Below, in pieces: positions 1-6,131 of a stretch of 8,746 nucleotides of DNA. The position numbers and the translations under genes were made by a program. Origin of the DNA: an uncultured Zetaproteobacteria bacterium (GTDB taxonomy: Bacteria; Pseudomonadota; Zetaproteobacteria; Mariprofundales; Mariprofundaceae); assembly GCA_913056285.1 (NCBI GenBank), contig CAJXNE010000084.1, positions 1-8,746 on the forward strand, in the 5' to 3' direction. The notes under the pieces were generated by a model that saw nothing but the letters and a program-made list of their open reading frames with translations, did not search any database and was not told the origin of the DNA. Each line of letters opens with the position of its first letter. Positions within the stretch are counted from its first letter, which is position 1.

Positions 1-1
1 G

Positions 2-1045
2 CGCGAATCTTCGTGGGCCGGCGCCGGGATTCTGTGTCCAATTCATCCATGGCTCTACCCGGACAGTTTTACGCATCTGATTGATGACAGCCTGGCCAGA
101 TATCCGGAACTCAATGAGATGCTGCTGGAGATGACCGGCATATCAATGCAATGGCGCACCAGTGGTTTATTGATTCCGTTATTCGATGATGATCGCATTG
201 ATCATCGCGAAGATGCGCTGGCCTGGTCCGAACGCTTTAACTGGGAGATGGAGGAGCTGGATGCGGCGCAAACCATCGCTCACGAACCAACCATCTCCGA
301 ACAGGTAAGCGGTTCTTTGCTGTGGCCGAAAGTAGGGCAGGCGCGCAACCCGCGTTTGCTGGCGGCAGTCAGAAAAGCGCTTGAATTGCGTGGTGTACCT
401 ATTCGTGAACAAGCTGAAGTTGTAGGTATCACAGAAAACGGACAGGGCAATATCATTGCGGTTCAACTCGCCAATGGGGACAAACTTGAGACTGATGCCG
501 TGTTATTGGCTGCGGGTAGCTGGAGCGGTGAACTGGCTAGCCAGATGGGTTTATCCCTGCCCGTGGAACCGGTCAAAGGGCAGATTGTATTGCTCAAGGA
601 TCAACCTGGCCTGGTGAATCATATTATTAAACACGACGATGCTTATATTGTGCCAAGAGTGGACGGGCATCTACTGGTGGGGGCCAGCATGGAGCGAGTC
701 GGTTTCCAAACGGGCACCACAGAGGCGGTTACGGATAACTTGCTGAACGCCACATATCGCATCACACCGGGTTTGAAGGGCGCGGAAATCGTTCAGAAAT
801 GGATGGGGTTCAGGCCGGGCAGTCCGGATGGTATGCCGTATTTGGGCCCGGTTGACGGGCACCCGGGCCTATGGGTTGCTACCGGCCATTATCGCAATGG
901 CGTGGCCCTGGCGCCGGGAACAGCCGAGCTGATGAGTCGCTGGATGATGGGAGAAGCACCAGCGCTGGATGTTTCTGATTTCCGGGTCGATAGACCAGCA
1001 ATAGAGAAAGAAAAAGTAGGTTTTCCTGCACCTTGCACGTCATAG
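2..1045 (+). CDS. thiO: Glycine oxidase ThiO-like FAD-dependent amine oxidoreductase (5'-truncated by window edge)
   Basis: The frame is open from base 2 to a TAG at 1043-1045 (347 residues), so the start lies left of the window. The first ATG, at 119, is internal. The visible part opens with SSWAGAGILCPIHPW, the conserved segment that follows the FAD-binding region in ThiO. It ends with GLWVATGHYRNGVALAPGTA, the family's C-terminal FAD/substrate signature. A central AVLLAAGSWSGEL matches the second FAD-contacting strand of DAO-type oxidases. The N-terminal GxGxxG dinucleotide fold is missing only because of the edge. By family knowledge, ThiO oxidises glycine to iminoacetate/glyoxylate with hydrogen peroxide release, supplying dehydroglycine for the thiazole of thiamine; other D-amino-acid or sarcosine oxidase specificities are possible. 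The last ~15 residues, after DFRVDR, run beyond where I expect the family to end and may be non-homologous tail. No clear terminator follows. Confidence 0.85.
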   Translation, partial: RESSWAGAGILCPIHPWLYPDSFTHLIDDSLARYPELNEMLLEMTGISMQWRTSGLLIPLFDDDRIDHREDALAWSERFNWEMEELDAAQTIAHEPTISEQVSGSLLWPKVGQARNPRLLAAVRKALELRGVPIREQAEVVGITENGQGNIIAVQLANGDKLETDAVLLAAGSWSGELASQMGLSLPVEPVKGQIVLLKDQPGLVNHIIKHDDAYIVPRVDGHLLVGASMERVGFQTGTTEAVTDNLLNATYRITPGLKGAEIVQKWMGFRPGSPDGMPYLGPVDGHPGLWVATGHYRNGVALAPGTAELMSRWMMGEAPALDVSDFRVDRPAIEKEKVGFPAPCTS

Positions 1046-1167
1046 TCGATGCAAAGTTTCGCAGAGTACGCCCATAACCAATCGTAAATGGTTTGTCTTT
1101 GCCTTTCATCTGTGTTCATTCGCGTTCATCTGTGGTTCACGATTTTTGCTTATGAATTTGATTCAGG
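1046..1167. repeat. Intergenic spacer with dispersed-repeat-like decamers
   Basis: This 122-base spacer separates the convergent thiO and hemN genes. At 1105-1134 it carries three consecutive decamers: TTCATCTGTG, TTCATTCGCG and TTCATCTGTG. The first and third are identical, the middle one is diverged, and a partial GTTCAC follows. Read on the minus strand this is the CACAGATGAA type of motif, which I recall as dispersed copies in many unrelated bacterial genomes. Just upstream, 1050-1071 (GCAAAGTTTCGCAGAGTACG) resembles a second common intergenic element built on CGCAGAG/GCAAAG. The repeat identity is from memory; the decamer periodicity is seen directly. No convincing terminator for either gene was found here. 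Confidence 0.5.
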
Positions 1168-2604
1168 TTAGATGACTTTGGAGAAGCTGGTTCCTTCTTT
1201 TTTCTTTTGCAGATATTCATCGAACACCATGGCGACATTGCGAATGAGTAATCGTCCGGCTGGTAGTACGGATAAACCGTTATCACGCAGTTCCACCAGA
1301 TTGTCCACACTCATTTCCTGCAAGTCTTCCAGACCGTCAGCAAAATGGTTTTTGAAATCAATACCGAATTCTGATTCAAACTGGCTGTAATCCAGTGCGA
1401 AATCACACATCAGGCGCATAATCACCTGACGGCGCAAATGATCTTCGTCAGACAGGATATAACCACGAAATACAGGGAACTGATCGGCTTCCACCAATTC
1501 CGCATACGCATCCATTTCTTTCTTGTTCTGGAAAAAACCGCCGCCGACATAACCGATGGAGGTGACACCAAGACCAATCAAATCGCAATCGGCCTGTGTG
1601 CTATAACCCTGGAAGTTTCTATATAATTTACCTTCCTGCTGGGCAATCGTCAGTTCATCGCTTGGTTTAGCGAAATGATCCATGCCGATAAATACATAGC
1701 CGGCATCCAGCAATTTGTTGATGCTGTGTTCAAGAATATTAAGTTTTTCCTGCGGCGTAGGGATTGCAGCCTCGTCAATGCGGCGCTGTGGCATGAACAT
1801 ATGCGGCAGGTGCGCATAGTTGAACAGGGCAATACGGTCCGGGCTGAATTCGATAATCGTATCCAGCGTGGTATTGAAGGTTTCCACCGTCTGATGCGGC
1901 AGGCCGTACATCAGATCAATATTCATTGACTCGAAACCGTGCGCGCGCGCTTCATTCAATACACGCAGCGTTTCTTCCTTGCTCTGAATCCGGTTGACTG
2001 CTTTTTGCACAATCGGGTCAAAATCCTGTACGCCCATGCTCATGCGGTTCAGGCCGATCTCTTCAAGAACGCGTACGGTATCTTCATCGCATTCGCGCGG
2101 ATCAATCTCGATGGAAAACTCGCCCTCGTCTTTGGCGACGAAGTTAAAACGTTCGCGTAATTTGGCCATGATGGTGCGCATCTGATCATTGCTCATAAAG
2201 GTGGGCGTGCCGCCGCCGAAATGTAACTGGGTGACAGCTCGCTTGCAGTCGCCGTTTTCATCCGCCATCTGATCGGCGACATGATCGATCTCTTTAAGCA
2301 ACAGTTCTAGATAGGGCGCTGCACGGTGATATTGTTTGGTGACAATCTTGTTGCAGCCGCAGTAATAACAAACGGTATTGCAGAAGGGGATATGAATATA
2401 GAGCGACAGTGGCGCATCATCGGATGCCACGCGTCTGAGCGTAGCTTCGTAATCTCCGGCGCCAATGCCTGCGTGAAACATCGGGGCAGTCGGATAGGAA
2501 GTATAGCGCGGCCCGGCCTTGTCATACTTCTTGATGATTTCCAGGTTAAACAGGTCAGCGCCACCGAGTCGGGAGCTGCTATGGTTGGCGAGTCTGCTTG
2601 TCAT
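1168..2604 (-). CDS. hemN: Oxygen-independent coproporphyrinogen III oxidase (radical SAM)
   Basis: This 478-residue protein oxidatively decarboxylates two propionates of coproporphyrinogen III to give protoporphyrinogen IX without oxygen, using S-adenosylmethionine in the cytoplasm. Near the N terminus, GPRYTSYPTA (about 31-40) matches the HemN start region. The radical-SAM motif is C75-NTV-C79-YY-C82-G-C84, the HemN form with three cluster cysteines plus the conserved following cysteine. GGGTPTF lies at 130-136, and the length fits HemN (about 455-480) rather than the shorter HemW homologues. The frame stays open to 2697, but I chose the ATG at 2602-2604 because GAGGAG lies about 12 bases upstream and because homology begins just after it. 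The longer version would bury the FNR-like box. The gene is likely monocistronic and oxygen-regulated, and it lies downstream of the cytochrome bc1 operon on the same strand. Confidence 0.95.
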   Translation of the reverse strand: MTSRLANHSSSRLGGADLFNLEIIKKYDKAGPRYTSYPTAPMFHAGIGAGDYEATLRRVASDDAPLSLYIHIPFCNTVCYYCGCNKIVTKQYHRAAPYLELLLKEIDHVADQMADENGDCKRAVTQLHFGGGTPTFMSNDQMRTIMAKLRERFNFVAKDEGEFSIEIDPRECDEDTVRVLEEIGLNRMSMGVQDFDPIVQKAVNRIQSKEETLRVLNEARAHGFESMNIDLMYGLPHQTVETFNTTLDTIIEFSPDRIALFNYAHLPHMFMPQRRIDEAAIPTPQEKLNILEHSINKLLDAGYVFIGMDHFAKPSDELTIAQQEGKLYRNFQGYSTQADCDLIGLGVTSIGYVGGGFFQNKKEMDAYAELVEADQFPVFRGYILSDEDHLRRQVIMRLMCDFALDYSQFESEFGIDFKNHFADGLEDLQEMSVDNLVELRDNGLSVLPAGRLLIRNVAMVFDEYLQKKKEGTSFSKVI

Positions 2605-2683
2605 TGGTGTATGTGTCTCCTCATGTAAACCGTTATATGGATCATGCCATGGTCGTACCAGTGCGCTGCAGCTAACTGCGCAT

Positions 2684-2697
2684 TTCATTGCGATCAA
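2684..2697 (-). promoter_or_regulatory. FNR/ANR-like box upstream of hemN
   Basis: On the minus strand the bases read TTGAT-CGCA-ATGAA, nine of ten matches to the FNR consensus TTGAT-N4-ATCAA. The centre lies about 86 bases before the hemN start codon. If it acts at the classical -41.5 position, transcription would start near 2649, giving a leader of about 45 bases. The -10 candidates there are weak (CATGAT at 2646-2641 is the best, but its spacing is not ideal). FNR/ANR control of hemN is established in several Pseudomonadota, so the location makes functional sense. The site is seen directly; the regulation is inferred. Confidence 0.5.
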
Positions 2698-2786
2698 CCA
2701 AGACTGGGATAACCCGGAGGTTCCTGACAGAAAACGGCTTCAGGCTTTCTGCTAACTATTTACCAGAACAGTTGTCAGCGCAAAGA

Positions 2787-2939
2787 TTACTTGGCGGCAG
2801 CCTGTTTGCTCTTGATGAATGCGGCCATTGGTAATGGTCTCTTTCATTACTGATGCATCGGTATTCATCATGGCGAAGCCGGGGCCAACTTTTTTCTTGC
2901 GATCTTGCGGCACATCTTGCACTTGCTGCTATAGATGAA
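2787..2939 (-). pseudogene. Decayed class I cytochrome c remnant
   Basis: Reading the minus strand, one frame gives FIYSSKCKMCRKI, a haem-binding segment whose CXXCH histidine is now arginine (CGC at 2909-2907). One base is then missing, and the next frame gives KKKVGPGFAMMNTDASVMKETITNG. After that the frame changes again and ends AAFIKSKQAAAK with a TAA at 2789-2787. Together these make an ordinary small cytochrome c, with the haem box, the KVGPGF loop and an Ala/Lys-rich C-terminal helix. The signal peptide, the haem histidine, and probably 15-25 residues carrying the methionine ligand have been lost. It lies between the terminator of the intact cytochrome gene and hemN, and its 5' end is cut off at that terminator. 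It resembles the intact neighbour only at family level, so it is a diverged paralogue or an unrelated family member. Confidence 0.75.
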
Positions 2940-2963
2940 AAAGGAAACCCGCCGAATGGCGGG
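2936..2963 (-). terminator. Rho-independent terminator after the cytochrome c gene
   Basis: On the minus strand a CCCGCC/GGCGGG stem (arms 2963-2958 and 2953-2948) closes an ATTC tetraloop. It is followed by the T-rich run TTTCCTTTTTC. It lies about 28 bases past the stop of the intact cytochrome c gene, so it probably ends transcription of that gene and of any read-through from petABC. It also marks the 5' limit of the cytochrome remnant. Confidence 0.8.
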
Positions 2964-2990
2964 CTCCCACGTACTGTGTAAATATTTCTG

Positions 2991-3368
2991 CTATTTCAGA
3001 CCCTTAAGAAAAGCAATAATCTCATCAGCCTTCTTACCCTTCACATGCTGAGATCCCATTTTGGTTTTTGCTTTCGGATTGCCGGTAAATTCCTTCACCG
3101 CCTTTTTACTATCCAGAATCCAGGAACGAAGATGCGCTTCATCCCAAACCCATGGATCGCCCTTCATGTATTTGGTGAATTTGTATTTATAACCCGCATG
3201 CGTACCGGCCTTACTGCCATATACACCCTTCAGCCCGGGCCCTACCTTATTTTTGTCCGAAAACGCGTGGCAGCTTTTGCATCGGGACTCCGCTCCAGCC
3301 TGCGCCGTTGCCGGCAGAACTACGAACATCACGGCAACAAAACTTGCAACGATTGCTGACTTTTTCAT
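2991..3368 (-). CDS. Periplasmic basic class I cytochrome c
   Basis: This is a 125-residue exported monohaem cytochrome. The start is the ATG at 3366-3368, preceded by AGGAGG with a 6-base gap. A ten-codon in-frame extension upstream has no such site and is rejected. The signal peptide is MKKSAIVASF through the AQA at 22-24. The haem motif is C30-KS-C33-H34, followed by KVGPGLKGVYG (41-51) and AGTHAGYKYK, the layout of mitochondrial-type/c2 cytochromes. The sixth ligand is most likely M104 in KTKM. The C-terminal helix is EIIAFLKGLK. The mature protein is very lysine-rich and so strongly basic, which suits docking to an acidic partner. It follows petC after 95 bases with its own promoter candidate. 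The likely role is carrying electrons from cytochrome c1 to a terminal oxidase or other acceptor; that role is inferred from position and family. Confidence 0.9.
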   Translation of the reverse strand: MKKSAIVASFVAVMFVVLPATAQAGAESRCKSCHAFSDKNKVGPGLKGVYGSKAGTHAGYKYKFTKYMKGDPWVWDEAHLRSWILDSKKAVKEFTGNPKAKTKMGSQHVKGKKADEIIAFLKGLK

Positions 3369-3396
3369 ATTGAACCTCCTTGGTTTTATATCACTC

Positions 3397-3425
3397 ATTT
3401 TATCATCACATCATCATTCAATCAA
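3397..3425 (-). promoter_or_regulatory. Candidate sigma-70 promoter for the cytochrome c gene
   Basis: On the minus strand TTGATT (3425-3420) and TAAAAT (3402-3397) are separated by exactly 17 bases. They match the -35 and -10 consensus at four and five of six positions. The predicted start is near 3390, about 22 bases before the ATG and just upstream of the strong ribosome binding site. The cytochrome could therefore be made both independently and by read-through from petABC. I found no terminator between petC and this promoter. Confidence 0.4.
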
Positions 3426-3463
3426 CCATTATGACAGGTGCAATAACTGCGCCCGTTTCGGAA

Positions 3464-4147
3464 TCAGTGCTCCACATCCTGCCATACTGCGCGCTTAAGC
3501 AACCACAACACAAACGTCATCAGCACTAGAAAAATCATCACCCATTTGCCAATGGCCAGTCGTTCCACTTGATGAGGCTCGCCAACAAAGGTCAGGAATG
3601 ATGCCACATCCTGTGCCTGTGCTTTCAGATCCGCTTCGTCTTCGGAATCGTGATCCAGCCAGCCCAACGGGTCACTCATGGCAATCCGGTGACCGGGGAA
3701 ATACACATTGTAATTCCCATCCGGGACACGTCCCTTAGGATCGTGTTCAAAACCCGTCAATATCGAATAGATATAGGCACCATGGCCTTTACGGGCCCGT
3801 GCTATCAGCGACAAATCCGGCGGTACGATTCCATAGCTATCCATTGCATCTTTCGCCGAAAGTTCGGTAAGCATACGCGCTGAGAGCGGAGCGTCACCAC
3901 GCAGATCATCCACATCCTGGCGCGATAGACCAATCTCCGGATACGTCATTAAATCGCGCCAGGTCATATAGCGTAGGGAGTGACAGCCCATGCACACATC
4001 GGTGAACACATTCAGCCCCTTGCGCAAGGTGGTTTGATCCAATGAAATATTCACTTTTTTTAGGGTCGGACCCTCTTCCGCATGAAGTACGCCCAGTGGC
4101 GTTAATACGCAAAACAGCAGCGCCAGACGCAACATCGTTTGTTTCAT
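3464..4147 (-). CDS. petC: Cytochrome bc1 complex, cytochrome c1 subunit
   Basis: This 227-residue membrane-anchored haem protein takes electrons from the Rieske protein and passes them to soluble cytochrome c. The start ATG is at 4145-4147, one base after the petB stop (TAACATG), with GGAGGA inside the end of petB; this tight coupling argues against the 21-codon longer frame. The signal peptide runs to about VLHA (20-23). The haem motif is C52-MG-C55-H56, followed by SLRYMTW, typical of c1. GIVPPDLSLIARAR and GAYIYSILTGFEHDPKG are strongly conserved c1 blocks. The probable methionine ligand is in GHRIAMSDPL. A single C-terminal helix (VMIFLVLMTFVLWLL) anchors the domain, with a short cytoplasmic tail RAVWQDVEH. 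It is the third gene of petABC. I see no sspA homologue after it, although sspA often follows petC in beta/gammaproteobacteria. Confidence 0.95.
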   Translation of the reverse strand: MKQTMLRLALLFCVLTPLGVLHAEEGPTLKKVNISLDQTTLRKGLNVFTDVCMGCHSLRYMTWRDLMTYPEIGLSRQDVDDLRGDAPLSARMLTELSAKDAMDSYGIVPPDLSLIARARKGHGAYIYSILTGFEHDPKGRVPDGNYNVYFPGHRIAMSDPLGWLDHDSEDEADLKAQAQDVASFLTFVGEPHQVERLAIGKWVMIFLVLMTFVLWLLKRAVWQDVEH

Positions 4148-4148
4148 G

Positions 4149-5363
4149 TTAAATATCCTCCGGCAACGGTTTGGTCTTTTCAAACTTGTGAATAAAAGGC
4201 AACAGGACAAAGAAACTGAAATAGATAACCGATGCCGTACGTCCGACCACGGTCAGCATGGGCGTCACCGGATGATGGCCGCAATAACCCAGGACAACTA
4301 TGGACACAAAAAAGATGAGTAATAGAGACCGATAAACAGGTCTGTATCGTGCCGAACGTACCGGCGAACGATCCAGCCACGGCAACAGGAATAGACAGAC
4401 ATAGGCAAGTGCCATCCCCGCAATCCCCAGCAACTTGTTGGGCACACTACGCAGGATTTCATACCATGGCGTCAAATACCATACGGGTGAAATATCCGCT
4501 GGTGTACGCATGGAATTGGCCGGATTGAAATTGTCCGTTTCAATCATCAGCCCGAATCCGGTTGGATGATAAAAGACGAACCAGCAGAAAATAATCAGGA
4601 ACACGCCGATGCCAAATAAATCCTTGACCGTATAATAAGGATGGAAGGGGATAATATTTTTCTCGCTCGCCTCGACGCCAACGGGGTTGTTGGAATGCAC
4701 CACATGCAGAGCCATCACATGCCATAGCACGACAATACCCAGCAATACGGGGAACAGGAAATGTAAAGCAAAGAAGCGGTTCAGGGTTGGATCACCAACT
4801 GAAAATCCGCCGCGAACCAGTTGCAATAGCCAGTCGCCGACAAACGGAATGGCACCGATAATATTGGTAATCACCGTGGCACCCCAAAACGACATCTGCC
4901 CCCACGGCAGAAGATAGCCAAAGAACACAATCGCCTGCATAAATATCAGGATAAACACACCCATCATCCACAGGAATTCGCGCGGCTTCTTGTACGACCC
5001 ATAATACATACCCCGGGCCATATGCAGATAAATCACGAAAAAGAATGCGGACGCGCCCACCGCATGCATATAACGAATCAGCCAGCCATCGTTGACATCA
5101 CGCATGATCCGTTCCACGGAATCAAAAGCTACGGAAAATCCACCGCCTGATAAAATCGCAGATGGCTTGTAGTCCATAGCCAGGAATACGCCCGTCACGA
5201 TCTGGAGGACAAGAATCAACAGCGCAATGGAACCGAAGGCGTACCAGTAATTCAGATTCTTCGGTGTCGGATAATCAATCAGGTGAAAACGGATATAACG
5301 AATCAGATGCGTGCGATCATCAACCCAGCCCGCAACTTTCGAATCCAGCATTTTATCTATCAT
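4149..5363 (-). CDS. petB: Cytochrome bc1 complex, cytochrome b subunit
   Basis: This 404-residue integral membrane subunit carries the two b haems and the quinol-oxidising (Qo) and quinone-reducing (Qi) sites. The four haem ligands are visible as two pairs with 13 intervening residues: H100/H114 in helix B and H201/H215 in helix D. That spacing marks bc1 rather than b6f. FGYLLPWGQMSFWGATVITN (148-167) is the Qo-side block. The Qo motif is P293-V-W-Y296 instead of the alphaproteobacterial/mitochondrial PEWY; I recall PVWY as usual in beta/gammaproteobacteria. About eight transmembrane segments are evident, and the length matches the full (unsplit) b subunit. The ATG at 5361-5363 follows AAGGGGAGA, which overlaps the petA stop; the intergenic gap is 14 bases. 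The gene is co-transcribed with petA and petC. Confidence 0.97.
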   Translation of the reverse strand: MIDKMLDSKVAGWVDDRTHLIRYIRFHLIDYPTPKNLNYWYAFGSIALLILVLQIVTGVFLAMDYKPSAILSGGGFSVAFDSVERIMRDVNDGWLIRYMHAVGASAFFFVIYLHMARGMYYGSYKKPREFLWMMGVFILIFMQAIVFFGYLLPWGQMSFWGATVITNIIGAIPFVGDWLLQLVRGGFSVGDPTLNRFFALHFLFPVLLGIVVLWHVMALHVVHSNNPVGVEASEKNIIPFHPYYTVKDLFGIGVFLIIFCWFVFYHPTGFGLMIETDNFNPANSMRTPADISPVWYLTPWYEILRSVPNKLLGIAGMALAYVCLFLLPWLDRSPVRSARYRPVYRSLLLIFFVSIVVLGYCGHHPVTPMLTVVGRTASVIYFSFFVLLPFIHKFEKTKPLPEDI

Positions 5364-5377
5364 GTCTGTCTCTCCCC

Positions 5378-5968
5378 TTAACCGATCAGAATGGTTGTAT
5401 CATGGATATATTTGTACGGTACAACATGCAGATTATGAGGAGCCGGGACATGATTGAAAACGCGACCCGAAAGATCGTAGTTGGAACCATGGCAGGCGCA
5501 GTGAAAACCGCCAGGCCAATCAGGAGGTACAATATTTCCCCATGCTTCCTGCCCCGGTGTCGGTTCGAATCCCGGAATACAACCGAGATGTGTGCAGACA
5601 GCGCTAAGGACCAGATATTCAGGCTTGATTGAACGAGTAACGCGTTGCTCATCCGTTTTCATCCACTCCGCCTGCACCTCGGGAACAGCATGGGACATCG
5701 GATCCCGAAGCAAATCATCGTGTCCATGCAAATCTTTCAGCATCTCGGGCGTCCGGTGCAACACAAATACAGGTTGACCGCGCCAGGCAACCGTTTTTAA
5801 CTCGCCCGGAGCCACGGTGGATACATTAAATTCTGTTGTTGAAGCAGCCAGCGTATCCGCAGCCGGCTGCAAGGCACGCATAAATGGCTCAACCGCTGCC
5901 AGTGTTCCTACCGCACCGGCCCCGCTGGCCGCAGTATAAAGAAAATCTCTACGCGTTTTGTCTTTCAC
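5378..5968 (-). CDS. petA: Cytochrome bc1 complex, Rieske iron-sulfur subunit
   Basis: This 196-residue [2Fe-2S] protein oxidises quinol at the Qo site and shuttles the electron to cytochrome c1. The N terminus has a twin-arginine signal (TRRDFL, 5-10) followed by a hydrophobic Ala/Gly segment that probably remains as the membrane anchor. Cluster box 1 is C125-T-H127-L-G-C130 and box 2 is C157-A-C159-H160-G-S162. C125, H127, C157 and H160 are the expected ligands, and C130/C159 the expected disulfide. Box 2 is usually CPCHGS, so the alanine at 158 is a small departure that spares every ligand. The conserved NHVPAPHNLHVVPY tail is present. The start is a GTG at 5966-5968, with AAGGGAGA just upstream and no better ATG in frame. 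It is the first gene of the operon, behind a strong-looking promoter at 6001-6029. Confidence 0.96.
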   Translation of the reverse strand: MKDKTRRDFLYTAASGAGAVGTLAAVEPFMRALQPAADTLAASTTEFNVSTVAPGELKTVAWRGQPVFVLHRTPEMLKDLHGHDDLLRDPMSHAVPEVQAEWMKTDEQRVTRSIKPEYLVLSAVCTHLGCIPGFEPTPGQEAWGNIVPPDWPGGFHCACHGSNYDLSGRVFNHVPAPHNLHVVPYKYIHDTTILIG

Positions 5969-6000
5969 TGGAATCTCCCTTCAAAGATGACTATGGCTGT

Positions 6001-6029
6001 ATATTATATTATTATAATATAATTGTCAA
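6001..6029 (-). promoter_or_regulatory. petABC promoter candidate
   Basis: On the minus strand there is a perfect -35, TTGACA (6029-6024). An AT-only stretch after it offers either a perfect -10 TATAAT at 6008-6003 (15-base spacer) or TAATAT at 6006-6001 (17-base spacer, four of six matches). The predicted start is near 5995, about 27 bases before the petA GTG. The spacer and -10 are covered by a perfect palindrome, so a repressor bound there could block polymerase. Confidence 0.55.
6003..6023. promoter_or_regulatory. Perfect AT-only palindrome in the petA promoter
   Basis: Two 10-base arms, ATTATATTAT and ATAATATAAT, are exact reverse complements around a single T. There is no G or C in 21 bases. 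The element sits between the -35 and the start site of petABC, in the usual place for an operator. It does not match the FNR consensus or a Fur box as I know them. It may be an operator for an unidentified regulator, or only promoter AT-richness that happens to be symmetrical. Confidence 0.4.
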
Positions 6030-6114
6030 CCGATTTATTGATAAGCCATCATCGTGTCCGTGGTCGGTAGCCGATCGCGGCTCACGAACTTTGCAATGAG
6101 CACATTACAATTTA

Positions 6115-6131
6115 ATGACATCTTATGTCAT
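6115..6131. promoter_or_regulatory. Inverted repeat spanning the polyferredoxin start codon
   Basis: ATGACAT and ATGTCAT are perfect 7-base arms around CTT. The proposed start codon (6125-6127) forms the beginning of the right arm. A TACAAT hexamer at 6106-6111 (five of six to the -10 consensus) lies just before it, so the site would overlap the transcription start. That position suggests an operator. As RNA it could also fold and hide the start codon. The family of any cognate regulator is not recognisable to me. Confidence 0.4.

Noticed and set aside
1076..1093. AACCA/TGGTT inverted repeat considered as a terminator for thiO or hemN
   Set aside because: Five AT-rich base pairs with an eight-base loop and no real T-tract on either strand are too weak to call.
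889..1119. Two 76-codon minus-strand open frames crossing the end of thiO into the repeat
   Set aside because: They are antisense to conserved ThiO sequence, and their N termini are only the translated repeat.
2326..2628. Open frame of about 100 codons on the plus strand opposite hemN
   Set aside because: It is fully antisense to the conserved radical-SAM coding sequence, with no ribosome binding site or recognisable motif.
6038..6051. TTGAT-like half site near the petA promoter considered as an FNR box
   Set aside because: The second half (ATCA) is one base out of register, so the dyad spacing is wrong.
6069..6082. Small hairpin AGCCG-ATCG-CGGCT in the divergent region
   Set aside because: Only five base pairs and no T-tract on either strand; it may be chance and explains nothing by itself.
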